A DNA stretch of 64,000 nucleotides from Aeromonas popoffii (GTDB lineage: Bacteria > Pseudomonadota > Gammaproteobacteria > Enterobacterales > Aeromonadaceae). Below the pieces are notes generated by a model. The model had not been told where the DNA came from. It saw nothing but the letters and a program-made list of their open reading frames with translations, and did no database searches. Numbering within the stretch: position 1 is the stretch's first letter; each line of letters begins with the position of its first letter. The position numbers and the translations under genes are program-made. This document shows positions 1-10,963 of the stretch, piece by piece. The stretch covers positions 639-64,638 of the forward strand of contig NZ_CDBI01000006.1 of the NCBI RefSeq assembly GCF_000820025.1. Direction: 5' to 3'.

Positions 1-36
1 AGTTGAGGCAGTTGAGGCAGTATCAGAATTCATTAA

Positions 37-69
37 AAGAAAAGCCGGGACAAGCCCGGCTTTTTCTTT
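37..69 (-). terminator. rho-independent terminator of the alpha operon
   Basis: A perfect 7-bp stem (AGCCGGG/CCCGGCT) with a 5-base loop is followed, read on the minus strand, by a U-rich run. It lies just after the rplQ stop and ends the rpsM-rplQ operon. Confidence 0.85.
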
Positions 70-70
70 A

Positions 71-466
<396 letters not shown>

Positions 467-497
467 CTAACTAAATCTGTGAAACCCGTAATCTGGA

Positions 498-1487
498 TTA
501 CTCGTCAGCGATGCTGGCGGGCGGCCAATTCTCGAGGCGCATGCCAAGAGACAGACCACGGGAGGCCAACACGTCCTTGATCTCAGTCAGGGACTTCTTA
601 CCGAGGTTAGGAGTCTTAAGCAACTCAACTTCGGTACGCTGTACCAGATCACCAATATAGTGGATAGCTTCTGCCTTCAGACAGTTCGCAGAACGAACTG
701 TCAGCTCCAAATCATCGACAGGACGCAGCAGAATCGGATCAAACTCGGGTTTCTCTTCTTTCTTCTCGGGCACGCTGACATCGCGCAGATCCACGAAAGC
801 TTCCAGTTGTTCGGCCAGAATAGTGGCTGAACGACGGATGGCTTCTTCAGGATCCAGAGTACCATTGGTCTCCATGTCGATGACCAGCTTGTCCAAGTCG
901 GTACGCTGTTCCACACGTGCTGCCTCAACATTGTAGGCAATACGAACGATGGGGCTGAACGCGGAGTCCAGCAGCAAGCGACCAATCGGACGCTCTTCAT
1001 CATCGTTGTGAACACGAGCAGAAGCAGGCACATAACCACGACCGCGCTGAACTTTCAGGCGCATGCTGATTTCAGCATTGGCACCAGTCAGGTGGCAGAT
1101 TACGTGCTCCGGGTTTACGATCTCGACTTCATCACCGTGAGTGATATCACCAGCGGTAACGGGGCCTGTTCCAGACTTGGTCAGGGACAGAGTTACCTCG
1201 TCCTTGCCTTCCAGCTTTACAGCGATACCTTTCAGGTTGAGCAGGATTTCAAGAATGTCTTCCTGTACACCTTCTTTGCTGCTGTACTCATGCAGTACCC
1301 CGTCAATTTCGACTTCAGTAACTGCACAACCGGGCATAGATGACAGCAAAATACGACGCAGAGCATTGCCCAGCGTGTGACCAAAGCCACGCTCAAGTGG
1401 CTCAAGAGTCACTTTCGCATGAGTCGGGCTAACTTGCTCGATGTCAACTAGCCGCGGTTTAAGAAAATCTGTTACAGAACCCAGCAT
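498..1487 (-). CDS. rpoA: RNA polymerase alpha subunit
   Basis: This subunit scaffolds RNA polymerase assembly and contacts UP elements and activators. The 329 residues split into an N-terminal dimerisation domain (about 1-235), a linker and a C-terminal DNA-binding domain (about 250-329). The C-terminal part, from [16 protein letters not shown] to [12 protein letters not shown], looks essentially identical to the E. coli protein, including the arginine of the QRTEVELL segment used for DNA contact. It lies between rpsD and rplQ, the conserved alpha-operon position that couples polymerase to ribosome synthesis. Confidence 0.98.
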
Positions 1488-1512
1488 TGTGTCCTCTCTT
1501 TAGAAGCTAGCT

Positions 1513-2133
1513 TTACTTGGAGTAAAGCTCGACGATCAGCTGTTCGTTAATGTCGGCAGACAGGTCGGAACGCTCTGGCAGACGCTTGAAAGCACCTTCC
1601 ATTTTAGCGGCATCAACCTCTACCCAAGTCGGCTTCTCACGCTGACCAGCAACTTCCAGGGAAGCTTTGATACGCGCTTGCTTCTTAGCCTTCTCACGAA
1701 TGCAGATCACGTCCTCAGGGGAAACCTGGAAAGAAGGAATGTTCACAACGCGACCGTTTACCATGATGGCTTTGTGGCTCACCAGCTGACGAGATTCAGC
1801 ACGGGTGGCGCCGAAGCCCATACGGTAAACAACGTTGTCCAAACGACCTTCCAGCAGCTGCAACAGGTTTTCACCGGTGTTACCCTTTTGACGGGCAGCG
1901 TCGCGGTAGTAGTTGCGGAACTGTTTTTCCAATACGCCGTAGATACGACGAACTTTTTGTTTCTCGCGCAGCTGAACACCGTAGTCGGACAGACGCGCTT
2001 TACGCGCACCGTGCTGACCAGGGGCGGTGTCAATCTTGCACTTAGAATCAATCGCACGAACACCAGACTTCAGGAAGAGGTCGGTGCCCTCACGACGGCT
2101 AAGCTTAAGCTTAGGACCGATATATCTTGCCAT
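1513..2133 (-). CDS. rpsD: 30S ribosomal protein S4
   Basis: S4 is a primary 16S rRNA binder and, in E. coli, the translational repressor of the alpha operon. The 206-residue product starts [19 protein letters not shown] and carries the S4 RNA-binding domain at about 95-155 ([11 protein letters not shown], then NGRVVNIPS). It has no cysteine cluster at the N terminus, so it is the zinc-free form as in E. coli. It lies between rpsK and rpoA; the putative S4 target is the leader upstream of rpsM. Confidence 0.97.
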   Translation of the reverse strand: MARYIGPKLKLSRREGTDLFLKSGVRAIDSKCKIDTAPGQHGARKARLSDYGVQLREKQKVRRIYGVLEKQFRNYYRDAARQKGNTGENLLQLLEGRLDNVVYRMGFGATRAESRQLVSHKAIMVNGRVVNIPSFQVSPEDVICIREKAKKQARIKASLEVAGQREKPTWVEVDAAKMEGAFKRLPERSDLSADINEQLIVELYSK

Positions 2134-2172
2134 CTTCTTTCTCCAACAATCCTAGACCAAGTAGCTACAGCG

Positions 2173-2562
2173 TTATACGCGGCGCTTCTTGGGAGGACGA
2201 CAACCGTTGTGCGGGATCGGAGTCACATCAGTAATATTAGTGATGCGGAAACCAGCCGCGTTCAGAGCGCGGATGGAAGACTCACGACCGGGACCCGGAC
2301 CTTTGACCATGACTTCCAGGTTCTTCACGCCGTATTCTTTGGCGATCTCACCAGCACGCTCAGCAGCTACCTGGGCAGCAAACGGAGTGGACTTACGGGA
2401 ACCACGGAAACCTGAACCACCGGAGGTAGCCCATGACAGAGCATTGCCCTGACGGTCAGTAATGGTCACGATTGTGTTGTTGAAAGATGCATGAACGTGC
2501 GCAATACCGTCGCTCACTTGCTTTTTAACGCGCTTGCGAGCACGAGTCGGAGTTTTAGCCAT
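2173..2562 (-). CDS. rpsK: 30S ribosomal protein S11
   Basis: S11 forms part of the small-subunit platform that contacts mRNA near the exit site. The 129-residue product has the family features: a basic start ([14 protein letters not shown]), the core [18 protein letters not shown] and the tail [12 protein letters not shown]. It is 14 bp downstream of rpsM and upstream of rpsD in the alpha operon. Confidence 0.97.
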   Translation of the reverse strand: MAKTPTRARKRVKKQVSDGIAHVHASFNNTIVTITDRQGNALSWATSGGSGFRGSRKSTPFAAQVAAERAGEIAKEYGVKNLEVMVKGPGPGRESSIRALNAAGFRITNITDVTPIPHNGCRPPKKRRV

Positions 2563-2576
2563 TTTCTACCTTCCCG

Positions 2577-2933
2577 TTACTTCTTGATAGCCTTGCGCGG
2601 ACCCTTACGGGTACGAGCGTTGGTCTTGGTACGTTGACCACGAACAGGCAGGCTACGACGGTGACGCAAACCACGGTAGCAACCCAGATCCATCAATCGC
2701 TTGATGTTCATGGAAATCTGACGACGCAGGTCACCTTCAACGGTGAATTTACCTACTTGTTCACGCAGACTCTCAATCTGAGCTTCGTCCAGGTCTTTAA
2801 TTTTCACATTCTCAGCGATACCGGCTGCGGCACAGATGGCCTTGGAGCGGGTACGACCGACGCCATAAATCGCAGTCAACGCAATGACTGCATGCTTATG
2901 GTCAGGAATGTTAATGCCAGCGATACGGGCCAC
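2577..2933 (-). CDS. rpsM: 30S ribosomal protein S13
   Basis: S13 sits in the head of the 30S subunit and touches the P-site tRNA and the intersubunit bridge to L5. The 118 residues start [19 protein letters not shown] and end in the basic tail [12 protein letters not shown]. The start codon is GTG, as in E. coli where this weak start belongs to the S4-repressed initiation site. An AGGAG lies about 8 bases upstream. It is the first gene of the alpha operon. Confidence 0.97.
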   Translation of the reverse strand: MARIAGINIPDHKHAVIALTAIYGVGRTRSKAICAAAGIAENVKIKDLDEAQIESLREQVGKFTVEGDLRRQISMNIKRLMDLGCYRGLRHRRSLPVRGQRTKTNARTRKGPRKAIKK

Positions 2934-3020
2934 TATTCACTCCTACATATAGTAGATTACGACCACCACAAAGCCCGTGAGCGGATACGTGGCGGTCAAC
3001 CAATACACAACAAAAGTTGG
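2934..3020 (-). promoter_or_regulatory. alpha-operon mRNA leader, putative S4 target
   Basis: This is the short leader between the predicted alpha transcription start and the GTG of rpsM. On the minus strand it contains a stem GACCGCCAC/GTGGTGGTC (one G-U pair) and then an AGGAG ribosome site. In E. coli S4 represses the operon by binding a pseudoknot in this leader. The position and structured sequence fit, but I did not prove a pseudoknot. Confidence 0.55.
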
Positions 3021-3026
3021 CTGGCT

Positions 3027-3055
3027 ATATTAGCCAGCACAACTATTTGTTGCAA
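3027..3055 (-). promoter_or_regulatory. alpha-operon promoter (sigma-70 type)
   Basis: Read on the minus strand, TTGCAA (3050-3055) and TAATAT (3027-3032) are separated by exactly 17 bases, upstream of rpsM. The -10 box sits inside a perfect 8-bp inverted repeat, GCTGGCTA/TAGCCAGC, with a 3-base loop. That repeat might also act as a hairpin in read-through transcripts from the spc operon. Confidence 0.75.
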
Positions 3056-3072
3056 GTACTAACCGTAAAAAA

Positions 3073-3186
3073 TTAGCCTTGGCGCTGTTTATGCTTTGGC
3101 TCGCTGCAAATCACACGCACCACACCGTGACGCTTGATGATTTTGCAGTTACGGCAGATTGCCTTAACGGAAGCACGAACTTTCAT
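3073..3186 (-). CDS. rpmJ: 50S ribosomal protein L36
   Basis: This 37-residue protein is read directly from the sequence: it starts [14 protein letters not shown] and ends KHKQRQG. Cys11, Cys14, Cys27 and His32 form the zinc ribbon, so it is the zinc-binding (C+) paralogue. It is the last gene of the spc operon, 27 bp after secY, as in E. coli. Confidence 0.96.
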   Translation of the reverse strand: MKVRASVKAICRNCKIIKRHGVVRVICSEPKHKQRQG

Positions 3187-3213
3187 TGCTTAACTCCGTA
3201 ACTACGCCGACCT

Positions 3214-4542
3214 TTAGCGGCCGTAGCCCTTCAGGTTGGCCTTCCTCAGGACGTCGCCATATTGATGAGACATCATATGGGTTTGTACCTGAGCCATGAA
3301 GTCCATGATAACTACCACGATAATCAGCAGCGAAGTGCCACCGAAGTAGAACTGTACGTTCCAAGCAGTCATCAAGAACTGGGGTACCAGACAGATAAAG
3401 GTTATATAGAGCGCACCTGCCAATGTCAGGCGAGTCATAACCTTATCGATGTAACGTGCTGTCTGCTCGCCCGGGCGGATCCCCGGGATAAAGGCTCCAC
3501 TCTTCTTCAGGTTGTCTGCTGTCTCGCGGGGGTTGAACACCAGCGCGGTATAGAAGAAACAGAAGAAGATAATGGCTGCTGCATACAACATCTCATACAA
3601 GGGCTGACCCGGCTGCAGGACCATAGAGACCTGTTGCAGGATATCAGCGATCTTGCCGTCGCCCTGACCAAACCAAGAGGTAATGGTCCCTGGGAAAAGG
3701 ATGATGCTGGATGCGAAAATCGCAGGAATCACACCGGCCATATTCACTTTCAACGGCAGGTGTGTGCTTTGCGCGGCAAATACCTGGCGGCCTTGTTGAC
3801 GCTTGGCGTAGTTAACGACGATACGACGCTGACCACGTTCCACGAACACCACAAAGTAAGTCACTGCGAAAACAATCAAGCCCAGCAACAACAACAGCAG
3901 GATGTGCAATTCCCCTTGACGTGCCTGTTCGGCCGTAGCACCAATGGCATGCGGCAAACCAGCAACGATACCCGTGAAAATAATCAACGAGATACCATTA
4001 CCGATCCCACGCTCGGTAATCTGTTCACCCAACCACATCAAAAACATGGTACCGGTGACCAGACTCACAACGGCCGTGAAATAGAAGCCCAAACCCGGAT
4101 GAGTCACGAGTCCCTGCATCATATTCGGCAGACCGGTTGCAATACCAATGGCCTGGAAAGTTCCCAAAACCAGCGTGCCCCAACGGGTATATTGGCTAAT
4201 CTTGCGACGGCCGGATTCACCTTCTTTCTTGAGTTCAGCAAGAGCGGGGTGAACCACAGTCAGTAGCTGGATAATGATCGATGCCGAAATGTACGGCATG
4301 ATCCCCAGCGCAAGAATAGAAGCACGCGAGAGTGCACCACCACTGAACATGTTAAACATCTCAATGATGGTGCCCTTCTGTTGTTGGAACAACTCGGCCA
4401 GTACGGCGGCGTCAATACCAGGAATCGGCACATAAGAGCCTGCACGGAAAACGATAATCGCCCCGAGAACGAAGAGCAGACGGCTCTTCAGTTCACTCAG
4501 ACCACCCTGTGCTTTAACATCCAATCCTGGTTTCTTAGCCAT
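3214..4542 (-). CDS. secY: protein translocase subunit SecY
   Basis: SecY is the channel of the SecYEG inner-membrane translocon. The 442-residue protein is strongly hydrophobic and shows about ten membrane segments. Family landmarks include [13 protein letters not shown] near the N terminus, the [13 protein letters not shown] segment around 175-190 and [18 protein letters not shown] around 350. Its place between rplO and rpmJ in the spc operon is the conserved one, coupling translocon and ribosome production. Confidence 0.98.
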   Translation of the reverse strand: MAKKPGLDVKAQGGLSELKSRLLFVLGAIIVFRAGSYVPIPGIDAAVLAELFQQQKGTIIEMFNMFSGGALSRASILALGIMPYISASIIIQLLTVVHPALAELKKEGESGRRKISQYTRWGTLVLGTFQAIGIATGLPNMMQGLVTHPGLGFYFTAVVSLVTGTMFLMWLGEQITERGIGNGISLIIFTGIVAGLPHAIGATAEQARQGELHILLLLLLGLIVFAVTYFVVFVERGQRRIVVNYAKRQQGRQVFAAQSTHLPLKVNMAGVIPAIFASSIILFPGTITSWFGQGDGKIADILQQVSMVLQPGQPLYEMLYAAAIIFFCFFYTALVFNPRETADNLKKSGAFIPGIRPGEQTARYIDKVMTRLTLAGALYITFICLVPQFLMTAWNVQFYFGGTSLLIIVVVIMDFMAQVQTHMMSHQYGDVLRKANLKGYGR

Positions 4543-4550
4543 TGTACTGA

Positions 4551-4988
4551 TTATTCCTCGATTTTACCGCCAGCGGCCTCGATGGCTGCACGTGCACCTT
4601 TGGTGACGGACACACCACGAACGGTCACAGCACGGTCAATGTTGCCAGACAGAACAACTTTAGCGAAAACGATGTTCTTAGTAACAACACCGGCTTGCTT
4701 CAGAGTGCTCAGATCGACCACATCACCTTCTACCATGGCGATTTCGTTCAGACGCACTTCGGCAGACACCAAAGATTTGCGAGAGAAGAAACCGAACTTC
4801 GGCAGACGGATTTTCAAAGGCATCTGGCCGCCTTCGAAACCAGCGCGGACTTTACCGCCACCGGAACGAGAGGTTTGACCTTTCACACCACGACCACCAG
4901 TCTTGCCCAAGCCGGAGCCGATACCACGGCCACGACGTTGTTTTTCAGGCTTGGAACCAGCGGCCGGAGACAGAGTATTCAGACGCAT
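4551..4988 (-). CDS. rplO: 50S ribosomal protein L15
   Basis: L15 is a late-assembly large-subunit protein. The 145 residues start [20 protein letters not shown] and have the glycine/arginine-rich extension [19 protein letters not shown] that threads into 23S rRNA. It is in the spc operon, 2 bp after the rpmD stop and 8 bp before secY. Confidence 0.97.
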   Translation of the reverse strand: MRLNTLSPAAGSKPEKQRRGRGIGSGLGKTGGRGVKGQTSRSGGGKVRAGFEGGQMPLKIRLPKFGFFSRKSLVSAEVRLNEIAMVEGDVVDLSTLKQAGVVTKNIVFAKVVLSGNIDRAVTVRGVSVTKGARAAIEAAGGKIEE

Positions 4989-4990
4989 GC

Positions 4991-5170
4991 TTAGCCCTCC
5001 ACCTTAACCATGTAATAAACCTGGTTGATCATACCGCGTACGCAGGGAGTATCTTCCAGCTCAACGGTGTGACCAATGCGACGCAGACCCAGACCACGCA
5101 GAGTCGCCTTGTGCTTTGGCAGACGGCCGATAGAGCTGCGAGTTTGAGTTACTTTTACAGTGTTAGCCAT
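4991..5170 (-). CDS. rpmD: 50S ribosomal protein L30
   Basis: The 59-residue product is read directly from the sequence: it starts [16 protein letters not shown] and ends VYYMVKVEG. It is a small large-subunit protein, present only in some lineages. It lies between rpsE (6-bp gap) and rplO, as in the E. coli spc operon. Confidence 0.96.
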   Translation of the reverse strand: MANTVKVTQTRSSIGRLPKHKATLRGLGLRRIGHTVELEDTPCVRGMINQVYYMVKVEG

Positions 5171-5176
5171 GTCGCA

Positions 5177-5677
5177 TTACCCCAGAATTTCTTCAACGCG
5201 CAGACCACGCTTGGCAGCGATCTGGGCCGGGGATTGACCCTGTACCAGAGCGTCTACAGTTGCGCGAACAACGTTGATTGGGTTGGTGGAACCGTAGGTC
5301 TTGGCCAGCACGTTGTGGATACCAGCAACTTCCAGAACAGCACGCATGGCGCCGCCTGCAATGATACCAGTACCTTGTGAGGCCGGCTTCATGAACACGG
5401 AGGAACCGGAGTGAACGCCACGCACCGGGTGGTGCAGGGTGCCATTGTTCAGTTCTACCTTGCTCAGGTTACGTTTAGCCTGTTCCATCGCTTTTTGAAT
5501 AGCGGCCGGAACTTCACGGGCCTTACCGTAACCGTAACCTACACGGCCGTTACCATCACCCACCACGGTCAACGCGGTGAAGGACATGATACGACCACCT
5601 TTAACAGTTTTCGAAACACGGTTTACTGCAATCAGCTTTTCTTGCAGTTCGCCGGCTTGAGATTCGACTTTAGCCAT
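5177..5677 (-). CDS. rpsE: 30S ribosomal protein S5
   Basis: S5 supports decoding accuracy and lines the mRNA entry channel. The 166 residues contain the double-stranded RNA-binding-like N domain ([19 protein letters not shown], about 11-30) and the C-terminal domain ending in [26 protein letters not shown] is the family signature. It follows rplR by 14 bp in the spc operon. Confidence 0.97.
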   Translation of the reverse strand: MAKVESQAGELQEKLIAVNRVSKTVKGGRIMSFTALTVVGDGNGRVGYGYGKAREVPAAIQKAMEQAKRNLSKVELNNGTLHHPVRGVHSGSSVFMKPASQGTGIIAGGAMRAVLEVAGIHNVLAKTYGSTNPINVVRATVDALVQGQSPAQIAAKRGLRVEEILG

Positions 5678-5691
5678 CTTCGACTCCTAGC

Positions 5692-6045
5692 TTAGAACTG
5701 AAGACCAGCGTCACGAGCAGCGGTAGCCAGAGCGGCTACACGACCGTGATACTTGAAACCGGAACGATCGAAAGATACGTTCTGAACGCCTTTGGCAATA
5801 GCACGCTCAGCGATTGCTTTACCCACTGCGGTAGCTGCATCAGCATTACCGGAGTGTTTGAGCCCTTCACTGATGGCTTTCTCTACTGTAGAAGCAGAGG
5901 CCAGAACTTCGGAACCGTTGGCTGCGATAACCTGCGCGTAGATATGACGCGGGGTACGGTGAACAACCAGACGGGTAGCTCCCAGTTCCTGCATCTTCTT
6001 CCGAGCACGAGTAGCACGACGGAGACGAGCTGCTTTCTTGTCCAT
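5692..6045 (-). CDS. rplR: 50S ribosomal protein L18
   Basis: L18 binds 5S rRNA with L5 and brings it into the 50S subunit. The 117 residues start [20 protein letters not shown] and end [17 protein letters not shown], which is typical of the family. It lies 9 bp behind rplF in the spc operon. Confidence 0.97.
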   Translation of the reverse strand: MDKKAARLRRATRARKKMQELGATRLVVHRTPRHIYAQVIAANGSEVLASASTVEKAISEGLKHSGNADAATAVGKAIAERAIAKGVQNVSFDRSGFKYHGRVAALATAARDAGLQF

Positions 6046-6054
6046 AGTGTTACC

Positions 6055-6588
6055 TTACTTCTTCTTAGCTTCTTTAGTACGCACTTGCTCGTTGGCATAG
6101 CGTACACCCTTGCCCTTGTAGGGCTCCGGAGCGCGGTAAGAACGGATATCGGCGGCGACTTGGCCAACCAGCTGCTTGTCCACACCACGCAGAACGATCT
6201 CTGTAGCGGTCGGGCATTCAGCGGTGACACCAGCCGGCAGCGCATGCTCTACCGGGTGAGAGAAGCCCAGGGCCAGCGCGACAGCATTGCCCTTGATGGA
6301 GGCTTTGTAACCTACACCAACCAGCTGCAGCTTACGCTCGAAGCCTTGGGTAACACCGATTACCATGTTGTTAGCCAATGCACGTGCAGTACCGGCCTGA
6401 GCGTCAGCACCAGCGATGCCGTCGCGCGGGGCGAACTTCAGTACATTGTCTTCTTTGGTCACTTCTACACCGGCGTGGATGGAACGAACCAGAGAACCTT
6501 TACCACCTTTGATGGACAGTTCCTGACCGTTCAGAGTCACCTCTACGCCAGCAGGAATAGTGACGGGTGCCTTAGCAACGCGAGACAT
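6055..6588 (-). CDS. rplF: 50S ribosomal protein L6
   Basis: L6 lies near the factor-binding centre of the large subunit. The product from the chosen ATG has 177 residues, starts [19 protein letters not shown] and ends with the signature [20 protein letters not shown]. The frame is open for 22 more codons upstream. The chosen ATG has a strong AGGAGG 6-10 bases before it and matches the family N terminus. rpsH lies immediately upstream. Confidence 0.97.
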   Translation of the reverse strand: MSRVAKAPVTIPAGVEVTLNGQELSIKGGKGSLVRSIHAGVEVTKEDNVLKFAPRDGIAGADAQAGTARALANNMVIGVTQGFERKLQLVGVGYKASIKGNAVALALGFSHPVEHALPAGVTAECPTATEIVLRGVDKQLVGQVAADIRSYRAPEPYKGKGVRYANEQVRTKEAKKK

Positions 6589-6601
6589 TTCCGACCTCCT
6601 A

Positions 6602-6994
6602 TTAAGCGACGTAGCAGATGATCTCACCGCCCATGCTTGCCTTGCGGGCAGCACGGTCGGTCATCACACCTTTAGACGTGGACACGATAGCAACACCGAG
6701 ACCGCCCATAACTTTCGGCAGATCAGTAGTGCGCTTGTAAATACGCAGGCCGGGACGGCTCACGCGTTGGATCAGTTCTACAACCGGCTTGCCCTGGAAA
6801 TATTTCAATTCAATTTCCAGTTCCGGCTTCACATCACCCGCTACAGAGTAGCCAGCGATGTAACCTTCTTCTTTCAGCACTTTGGCGATTGCCACTTTCA
6901 GCTTGGAAGAAGGCATGGAAACCGCAACTTTGCTCGCCGCCTGACCGTTACGGATGCGGGTCAGCATGTCCGCGATCGGATCTTGCATGCTCAT
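6602..6994 (-). CDS. rpsH: 30S ribosomal protein S8
   Basis: S8 binds the central domain of 16S rRNA and, in E. coli, represses the spc operon by binding its mRNA near the L5 start. The 130-residue product starts [18 protein letters not shown] and contains the C-terminal signature [13 protein letters not shown]. It lies between rpsN and rplF. Confidence 0.97.
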   Translation of the reverse strand: MSMQDPIADMLTRIRNGQAASKVAVSMPSSKLKVAIAKVLKEEGYIAGYSVAGDVKPELEIELKYFQGKPVVELIQRVSRPGLRIYKRTTDLPKVMGGLGVAIVSTSKGVMTDRAARKASMGGEIICYVA

Positions 6995-7013
6995 AGTCTA
7001 ACTCCCGAGATTC

Positions 7014-7319
7014 TTACCAAGAGGCCTTTGTGAGGCCTGGAATTTCGCCCTTCATGGCATGCTCACGCACCTTGATGCGAGACAGGCCAAACTTGCGCAG
7101 GAAACCGTGCGGACGACCAGTAATATTGCAACGGTTACGCTGGCGGGACGGACTGGAATCACGGGGCAGCTGTTGCAGTTGCAAGACAGCATCCCAACGC
7201 GCTTCTTCAGAAGCGTTCATATCAACGATGATAGCTTTCAGCTCGGTTCGCTTAGTGGCGAACTTGGCTACCAGCTTCGCACGCTTTGCTTCACGTGCTT
7301 TCATGGATGTTTTAGCCAT
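7014..7319 (-). CDS. rpsN: 30S ribosomal protein S14
   Basis: S14 is in the 30S head. From the chosen ATG the product has 101 residues, starting [20 protein letters not shown] and ending [11 protein letters not shown]. Its length and the lack of a CxxC pair in the C-terminal half show the long, zinc-free (C-) form as in E. coli. The frame is open further upstream, but that stretch overlaps rplE and is not S14-like. Confidence 0.96.
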   Translation of the reverse strand: MAKTSMKAREAKRAKLVAKFATKRTELKAIIVDMNASEEARWDAVLQLQQLPRDSSPSRQRNRCNITGRPHGFLRKFGLSRIKVREHAMKGEIPGLTKASW

Positions 7320-7329
7320 AACCCTAACC

Positions 7330-7869
7330 TTACTTGCGGAATGGGAAGTTAAAGGCAGCCAGCAGAGCACGGCCTTCTTCATCGGTATTCGCGGAAGTGG
7401 TGATGGTGATATCCAGACCACGAACGCGATCGACTTTGTCATAGTCGATTTCCGGGAAGATGATTTGCTCACGCACGCCCATGGAGTAGTTACCACGACC
7501 GTCGAACGCTTTAGCATTCAGGCCACGGAAGTCACGGATACGCGGTACGGAGATGCAAATCAGCCGTTCCAGGAACTCCCACATACGCTCGCCACGCAGG
7601 GTTACTTTACAACCTATCGGGTAGCCTTCACGAATCTTGAAGCCCGCAACAGATTTGCGAGCTTTGGTGATCAGCGGCTTCTGACCGGAAATGGCAGCCA
7701 TATCGGCAGCGGCATTTTCCAACAGCTTTTTGTCAGAGATAGCTTCACCAACACCCATGTTCAGGGTGATTTTCTCGATCCGAGGGACTTGCATGATAGT
7801 CTTGTAACCGAACTGTTTGGCCAGTTCATTTACTACATCGGATTTGTAGTAATCATGCAGTTTCGCCAT
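7330..7869 (-). CDS. rplE: 50S ribosomal protein L5
   Basis: L5 binds 5S rRNA and forms intersubunit contacts with S13. The 179 residues start [20 protein letters not shown] and include [11 protein letters not shown] and the C-terminal [18 protein letters not shown] segment (here [14 protein letters not shown]). In E. coli the S8 operator overlaps the start of this gene. It is 10 bp upstream of rpsN. Confidence 0.97.
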   Translation of the reverse strand: MAKLHDYYKSDVVNELAKQFGYKTIMQVPRIEKITLNMGVGEAISDKKLLENAAADMAAISGQKPLITKARKSVAGFKIREGYPIGCKVTLRGERMWEFLERLICISVPRIRDFRGLNAKAFDGRGNYSMGVREQIIFPEIDYDKVDRVRGLDITITTSANTDEEGRALLAAFNFPFRK

Positions 7870-7882
7870 CGTTAAACTCCAA

Positions 7883-8200
7883 TTACTTCACAAGTTCGCC
7901 GGTGGATTTGAAGAAACGAACTTTTTTGCCGTCTTCAATCCGGAAACCAACGCGATCAGCCTTGCCAGCGGCAGAGTTGAACAGCGCTACGTTAGAAACG
8001 TCCATTGGGGCTTCTTTGCTGATGATACCGCCAGCCTGACCCAGTGCGGGTACCGGCTTTTGGTGTTTCTTCACCAAGTTGATGCCTTCAACGTATACCT
8101 TACCTTCGCTTACCAGGACTTGAGTGACTTTGCCACGCTTGCCCTTGTCTTTGCCGGTAAGAACAATCACTTCGTCTTCGCGACGGATTTTAGCTGCCAT
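7883..8200 (-). CDS. rplX: 50S ribosomal protein L24
   Basis: L24 is an assembly initiator that binds the 5' part of 23S rRNA. The 105-residue product starts [20 protein letters not shown] and carries the KOW motif (about 7-35) with GKRGKVTQV. It is the second gene of the spc operon, between rplN and rplE. Confidence 0.97.
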   Translation of the reverse strand: MAAKIRREDEVIVLTGKDKGKRGKVTQVLVSEGKVYVEGINLVKKHQKPVPALGQAGGIISKEAPMDVSNVALFNSAAGKADRVGFRIEDGKKVRFFKSTGELVK

Positions 8201-8211
8201 CGTTCGACTCC

Positions 8212-8580
8212 TTACAGTACTTCGGGTGCCAGGGACACAATCTTCATGAACTTCTCATTACGCAGTTCACGGGTCACCGGGCCAAAAATACGAGTACCGA
8301 TTGGCTGTTGGTTGCCGTTAAGCAAAACAGCCGCATTGTTGTCGAAACGGATGACTGAGCCGTCCGGACGACGAACGCCTTTACGGGTGCGTACGACCAC
8401 CGCATTATATACATCACCTTTCTTCACTTTACCGCGAGGAATGGCTTCCTTGATGGAAACTTTGATGATGTCGCCGATGCCGGCGTAACGGCGGTGCGAG
8501 CCACCCAGAACCTTAATACACATTACACTGCGAGCGCCGGAGTTGTCGGCTACGCCCAGCATACTTTGCATCTGGATCAT
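8212..8580 (-). CDS. rplN: 50S ribosomal protein L14
   Basis: L14 lies at the subunit interface and forms bridges with 16S rRNA. The 122 residues start [20 protein letters not shown] and include the signature [21 protein letters not shown] segment (here [19 protein letters not shown]). It is the first gene of the spc operon, preceded by a non-coding gap with its own promoter. Confidence 0.97.
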   Translation of the reverse strand: MIQMQSMLGVADNSGARSVMCIKVLGGSHRRYAGIGDIIKVSIKEAIPRGKVKKGDVYNAVVVRTRKGVRRPDGSVIRFDNNAAVLLNGNQQPIGTRIFGPVTRELRNEKFMKIVSLAPEVL

Positions 8581-8645
8581 TTTAGTGCTCCGCTTTGTTT
8601 ACTTCTTATCCCTCTCGGGATCTGGCTGCCTTCAAAAGGCGCGAA

Positions 8646-8682
8646 ACTATAACACAGGATTTTTAGAAAAGGTAGCCTAAAA
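8646..8682 (-). promoter_or_regulatory. putative spc-operon promoter
   Basis: Between the S10-operon terminator and rplN the minus strand shows a good -10 box, TATAGT (8646-8651), with a T/A-rich stretch before it. The -35 region is weak. The position matches the E. coli spc promoter. Confidence 0.6.
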
Positions 8683-8711
8683 AACAAACGGCCCCGCTAA
8701 GGGGCCGTTTG
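8678..8711 (-). terminator. terminator at the end of the S10 operon
   Basis: A 10-bp stem AAACGGCCCC/GGGGCCGTTT with loop GCTAA is followed on the minus strand by a run of six T. It lies directly after rpsQ and separates the S10 and spc operons. Confidence 0.85.
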
Positions 8712-8727
8712 GGCTAAAAAGTACCGA

Positions 8728-8976
8728 TTAGGCCTTTTCTAAGATTGCAACCAGGGTCCAGGACTTGGTCTTGGACAGCGGGCGGCACTCGCGGATTTCC
8801 ACGAGATCGCCAGCTTTACACTCGTTGTTCTCATCATGTACGTGCAGCTTGGTAGTGCGCTTGATGATCTTACCGTAGATCGGGTGCTTTACCTTGCGCT
8901 CGATAGCAACAGTGATGGATTTCTCCATCTTGTCGCTGATTACACGACCTTGCAGAGTACGGATCTTGTCAGTCAT
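8728..8976 (-). CDS. rpsQ: 30S ribosomal protein S17
   Basis: S17 binds the 5' domain of 16S rRNA early in assembly. The 82 residues start [20 protein letters not shown] and end [11 protein letters not shown], with an OB-fold pattern. It is the last gene of the S10 operon. Its ATG overlaps the rpmC stop (TAATG), which suggests translational coupling. Confidence 0.97.
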   Translation of the reverse strand: MTDKIRTLQGRVISDKMEKSITVAIERKVKHPIYGKIIKRTTKLHVHDENNECKAGDLVEIRECRPLSKTKSWTLVAILEKA

Positions 8977-9167
8977 TACGCACCTGCCTTCTCAGTCAGT
9001 ACAGTCTTGATACGTGCGACGTCACGACGCACTTGTTTCAGAGTGTGAGTCTGAGCCAGCTGGCCGGTGGACGCTTGCATGCGCATGTTGAATTGCTCAC
9101 GCAGCAGGCCCAGCAGCTCCTGGTTCAGTTCATCGACGCTCTTTTGACGCAGATCTTGGGCTTTCAT
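8976..9167 (-). CDS. rpmC: 50S ribosomal protein L29
   Basis: L29 lies by the exit tunnel, near the docking site for trigger factor and SRP. The 63 residues start [20 protein letters not shown] and end VLTEKAGA, forming two helices. A GTG sits one codon upstream, but the ATG gives the standard length and overlaps the rplP stop as TGATG. It also overlaps rpsQ downstream. Confidence 0.95.
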   Translation of the reverse strand: MKAQDLRQKSVDELNQELLGLLREQFNMRMQASTGQLAQTHTLKQVRRDVARIKTVLTEKAGA

Positions 9168-9580
9168 CACATCACCGTCTTAATTACGAAAGTGGTCTGA
9201 ACAGACAGCTTAGCTGCGGCCAGGGCAAACGCTTCACGCGCCAGAGCCTCAGGTACACCGTCCATCTCGTACAGAACCTTGCCAGGCTGGATCGGGCAAA
9301 CCCAATATTCCACGTTACCCTTACCTTTACCCATACGAACTTCGAGGGGCTTTTCGGTGATGGGCTTGTCCGGGAATACGCGGATCCAGATCTTACCTTG
9401 ACGCTTAACGTGACGGGTCATGGCACGACGGGCTGCTTCGATTTGACGAGCAGTCAGTTGGCCACGAGATGTCGCCTTCAAGCCAAAGGTACCGAAGGAT
9501 ACTTCGTTACCAGAGGTGGCCAGACCGCGGTTACGACCCTTGTGGGTCTTGCGGAATTTAGTACGCTTAGGTTGCAACAT
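9167..9580 (-). CDS. rplP: 50S ribosomal protein L16
   Basis: L16 shapes the A-site tRNA path and the peptidyl-transferase region. The 137 residues start [19 protein letters not shown] and include [20 protein letters not shown] and [12 protein letters not shown]. The arginine in the latter region is hydroxylated by YcfD in E. coli. It lies between rpsC and rpmC with overlapping ends. Confidence 0.97.
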   Translation of the reverse strand: MLQPKRTKFRKTHKGRNRGLATSGNEVSFGTFGLKATSRGQLTARQIEAARRAMTRHVKRQGKIWIRVFPDKPITEKPLEVRMGKGKGNVEYWVCPIQPGKVLYEMDGVPEALAREAFALAAAKLSVQTTFVIKTVM

Positions 9581-9593
9581 TTACCGAATCTCC

Positions 9594-10304
9594 TTACTTA
9601 CCGCGGCGTTTGTTATCGCGCTTGGGCTTTGCAGGAGCTTGCTCTTGAGCAGCGGCAGCATTAACTGCAGCCAGACCACCCAGAACTTCGCCCTTGAAGA
9701 TCCAAACTTTAACGCCGATCACACCGTAAGTGGTGTGGGCTTCAGAAGTTGCGTAGTCGATGTCGGCACGCAGGGTGTGCAAAGGCACACGACCTTCACG
9801 GTACCATTCGGTACGCGCGATTTCAGCACCGCCCAGACGACCAGACACTTCCACTTTGATGCCCTTGGCACCCAGGCGCATTGCGTTTTGTACGGCGCGC
9901 TTCATAGCACGACGGAACATAACGCGACGTTCCAGCTGGGAAGTGATGCTGTCGGCAACAAGCTTGCCATCCAGCTCCGGCTTACGGACTTCGGAAATGT
10001 TGATCTGAGCAGGCACGCCGGCAATCGCGGCTACAGCTTTGCGCAGTTTCTCAACGTCTTCGCCTTTCTTACCGATCACAACACCCGGACGAGCGGTGTG
10101 AATGGTCACACGGATGCTCTTGGCCGGACGCTCGATGGTGATCTTGGACAAGGACGCATTTTTCAGTTCCTTGGTCAGGAACTGGCGTACTTGAAAATCG
10201 CTGTACAGGTTGTCAGCGAAGTCTTTGGTGTTCGCGAACCAGGTAGAATTCCAAGGCTTGGTAATACCCAGGCGAATGCCATTAGGATGTACTTTCTGAC
10301 CCAT
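9594..10304 (-). CDS. rpsC: 30S ribosomal protein S3
   Basis: S3 forms the mRNA entry channel with S4 and S5. The 236 residues start [20 protein letters not shown] and have the KH domain with [13 protein letters not shown] (about 60-72). The C-terminal domain includes [21 protein letters not shown] lysine/alanine-rich tail follows. It is 3 bp behind rplV. Confidence 0.97.
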   Translation of the reverse strand: MGQKVHPNGIRLGITKPWNSTWFANTKDFADNLYSDFQVRQFLTKELKNASLSKITIERPAKSIRVTIHTARPGVVIGKKGEDVEKLRKAVAAIAGVPAQINISEVRKPELDGKLVADSITSQLERRVMFRRAMKRAVQNAMRLGAKGIKVEVSGRLGGAEIARTEWYREGRVPLHTLRADIDYATSEAHTTYGVIGVKVWIFKGEVLGGLAAVNAAAAQEQAPAKPKRDNKRRGK

Positions 10305-10307
10305 TGC

Positions 10308-10655
10308 TTATCTCCCAGCCTTAGCGTCGGATACCACTACAGTGATGTGAGCGGTACGCTTGAGGATACGATCCGCACGACCTTTGGCACGCGGACGGAT
10401 GCGCTTCATGGAGGGACCTTCGTCGACCATGATAGTAGCAACACGCAGGGCGTCGATGTCGGCGCCTTCGTTGTGCTCAGCGTTTGCAATGGCAGATTCC
10501 AGCACTTTCTTAACCAGCACAGCAGCCTTTTTCGGGCTGAAGGTCAAGAGATTCAGAGCCTTGTCTACGGACAGACCACGTACTTGATCGGCTACCAGAC
10601 GAGCTTTCTGGGCAGAAGTACGGGCATAACGGTGTTTAGCGATAGCTTCCATCAT
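10308..10655 (-). CDS. rplV: 50S ribosomal protein L22
   Basis: L22 has a long hairpin that lines the exit tunnel at the constriction (macrolide site). The product starts (M)[20 protein letters not shown] and contains [20 protein letters not shown], the hairpin-bearing signature. Two ATG codons are adjacent (10653-10655 and 10650-10652), so the length is 115 or 114. It lies between rpsS and rpsC. Confidence 0.96.
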   Translation of the reverse strand: MMEAIAKHRYARTSAQKARLVADQVRGLSVDKALNLLTFSPKKAAVLVKKVLESAIANAEHNEGADIDALRVATIMVDEGPSMKRIRPRAKGRADRILKRTAHITVVVSDAKAGR

Positions 10656-10662
10656 TTATCCC

Positions 10663-10956
<294 letters not shown>

Positions 10957-10963
10957 TTAACAA

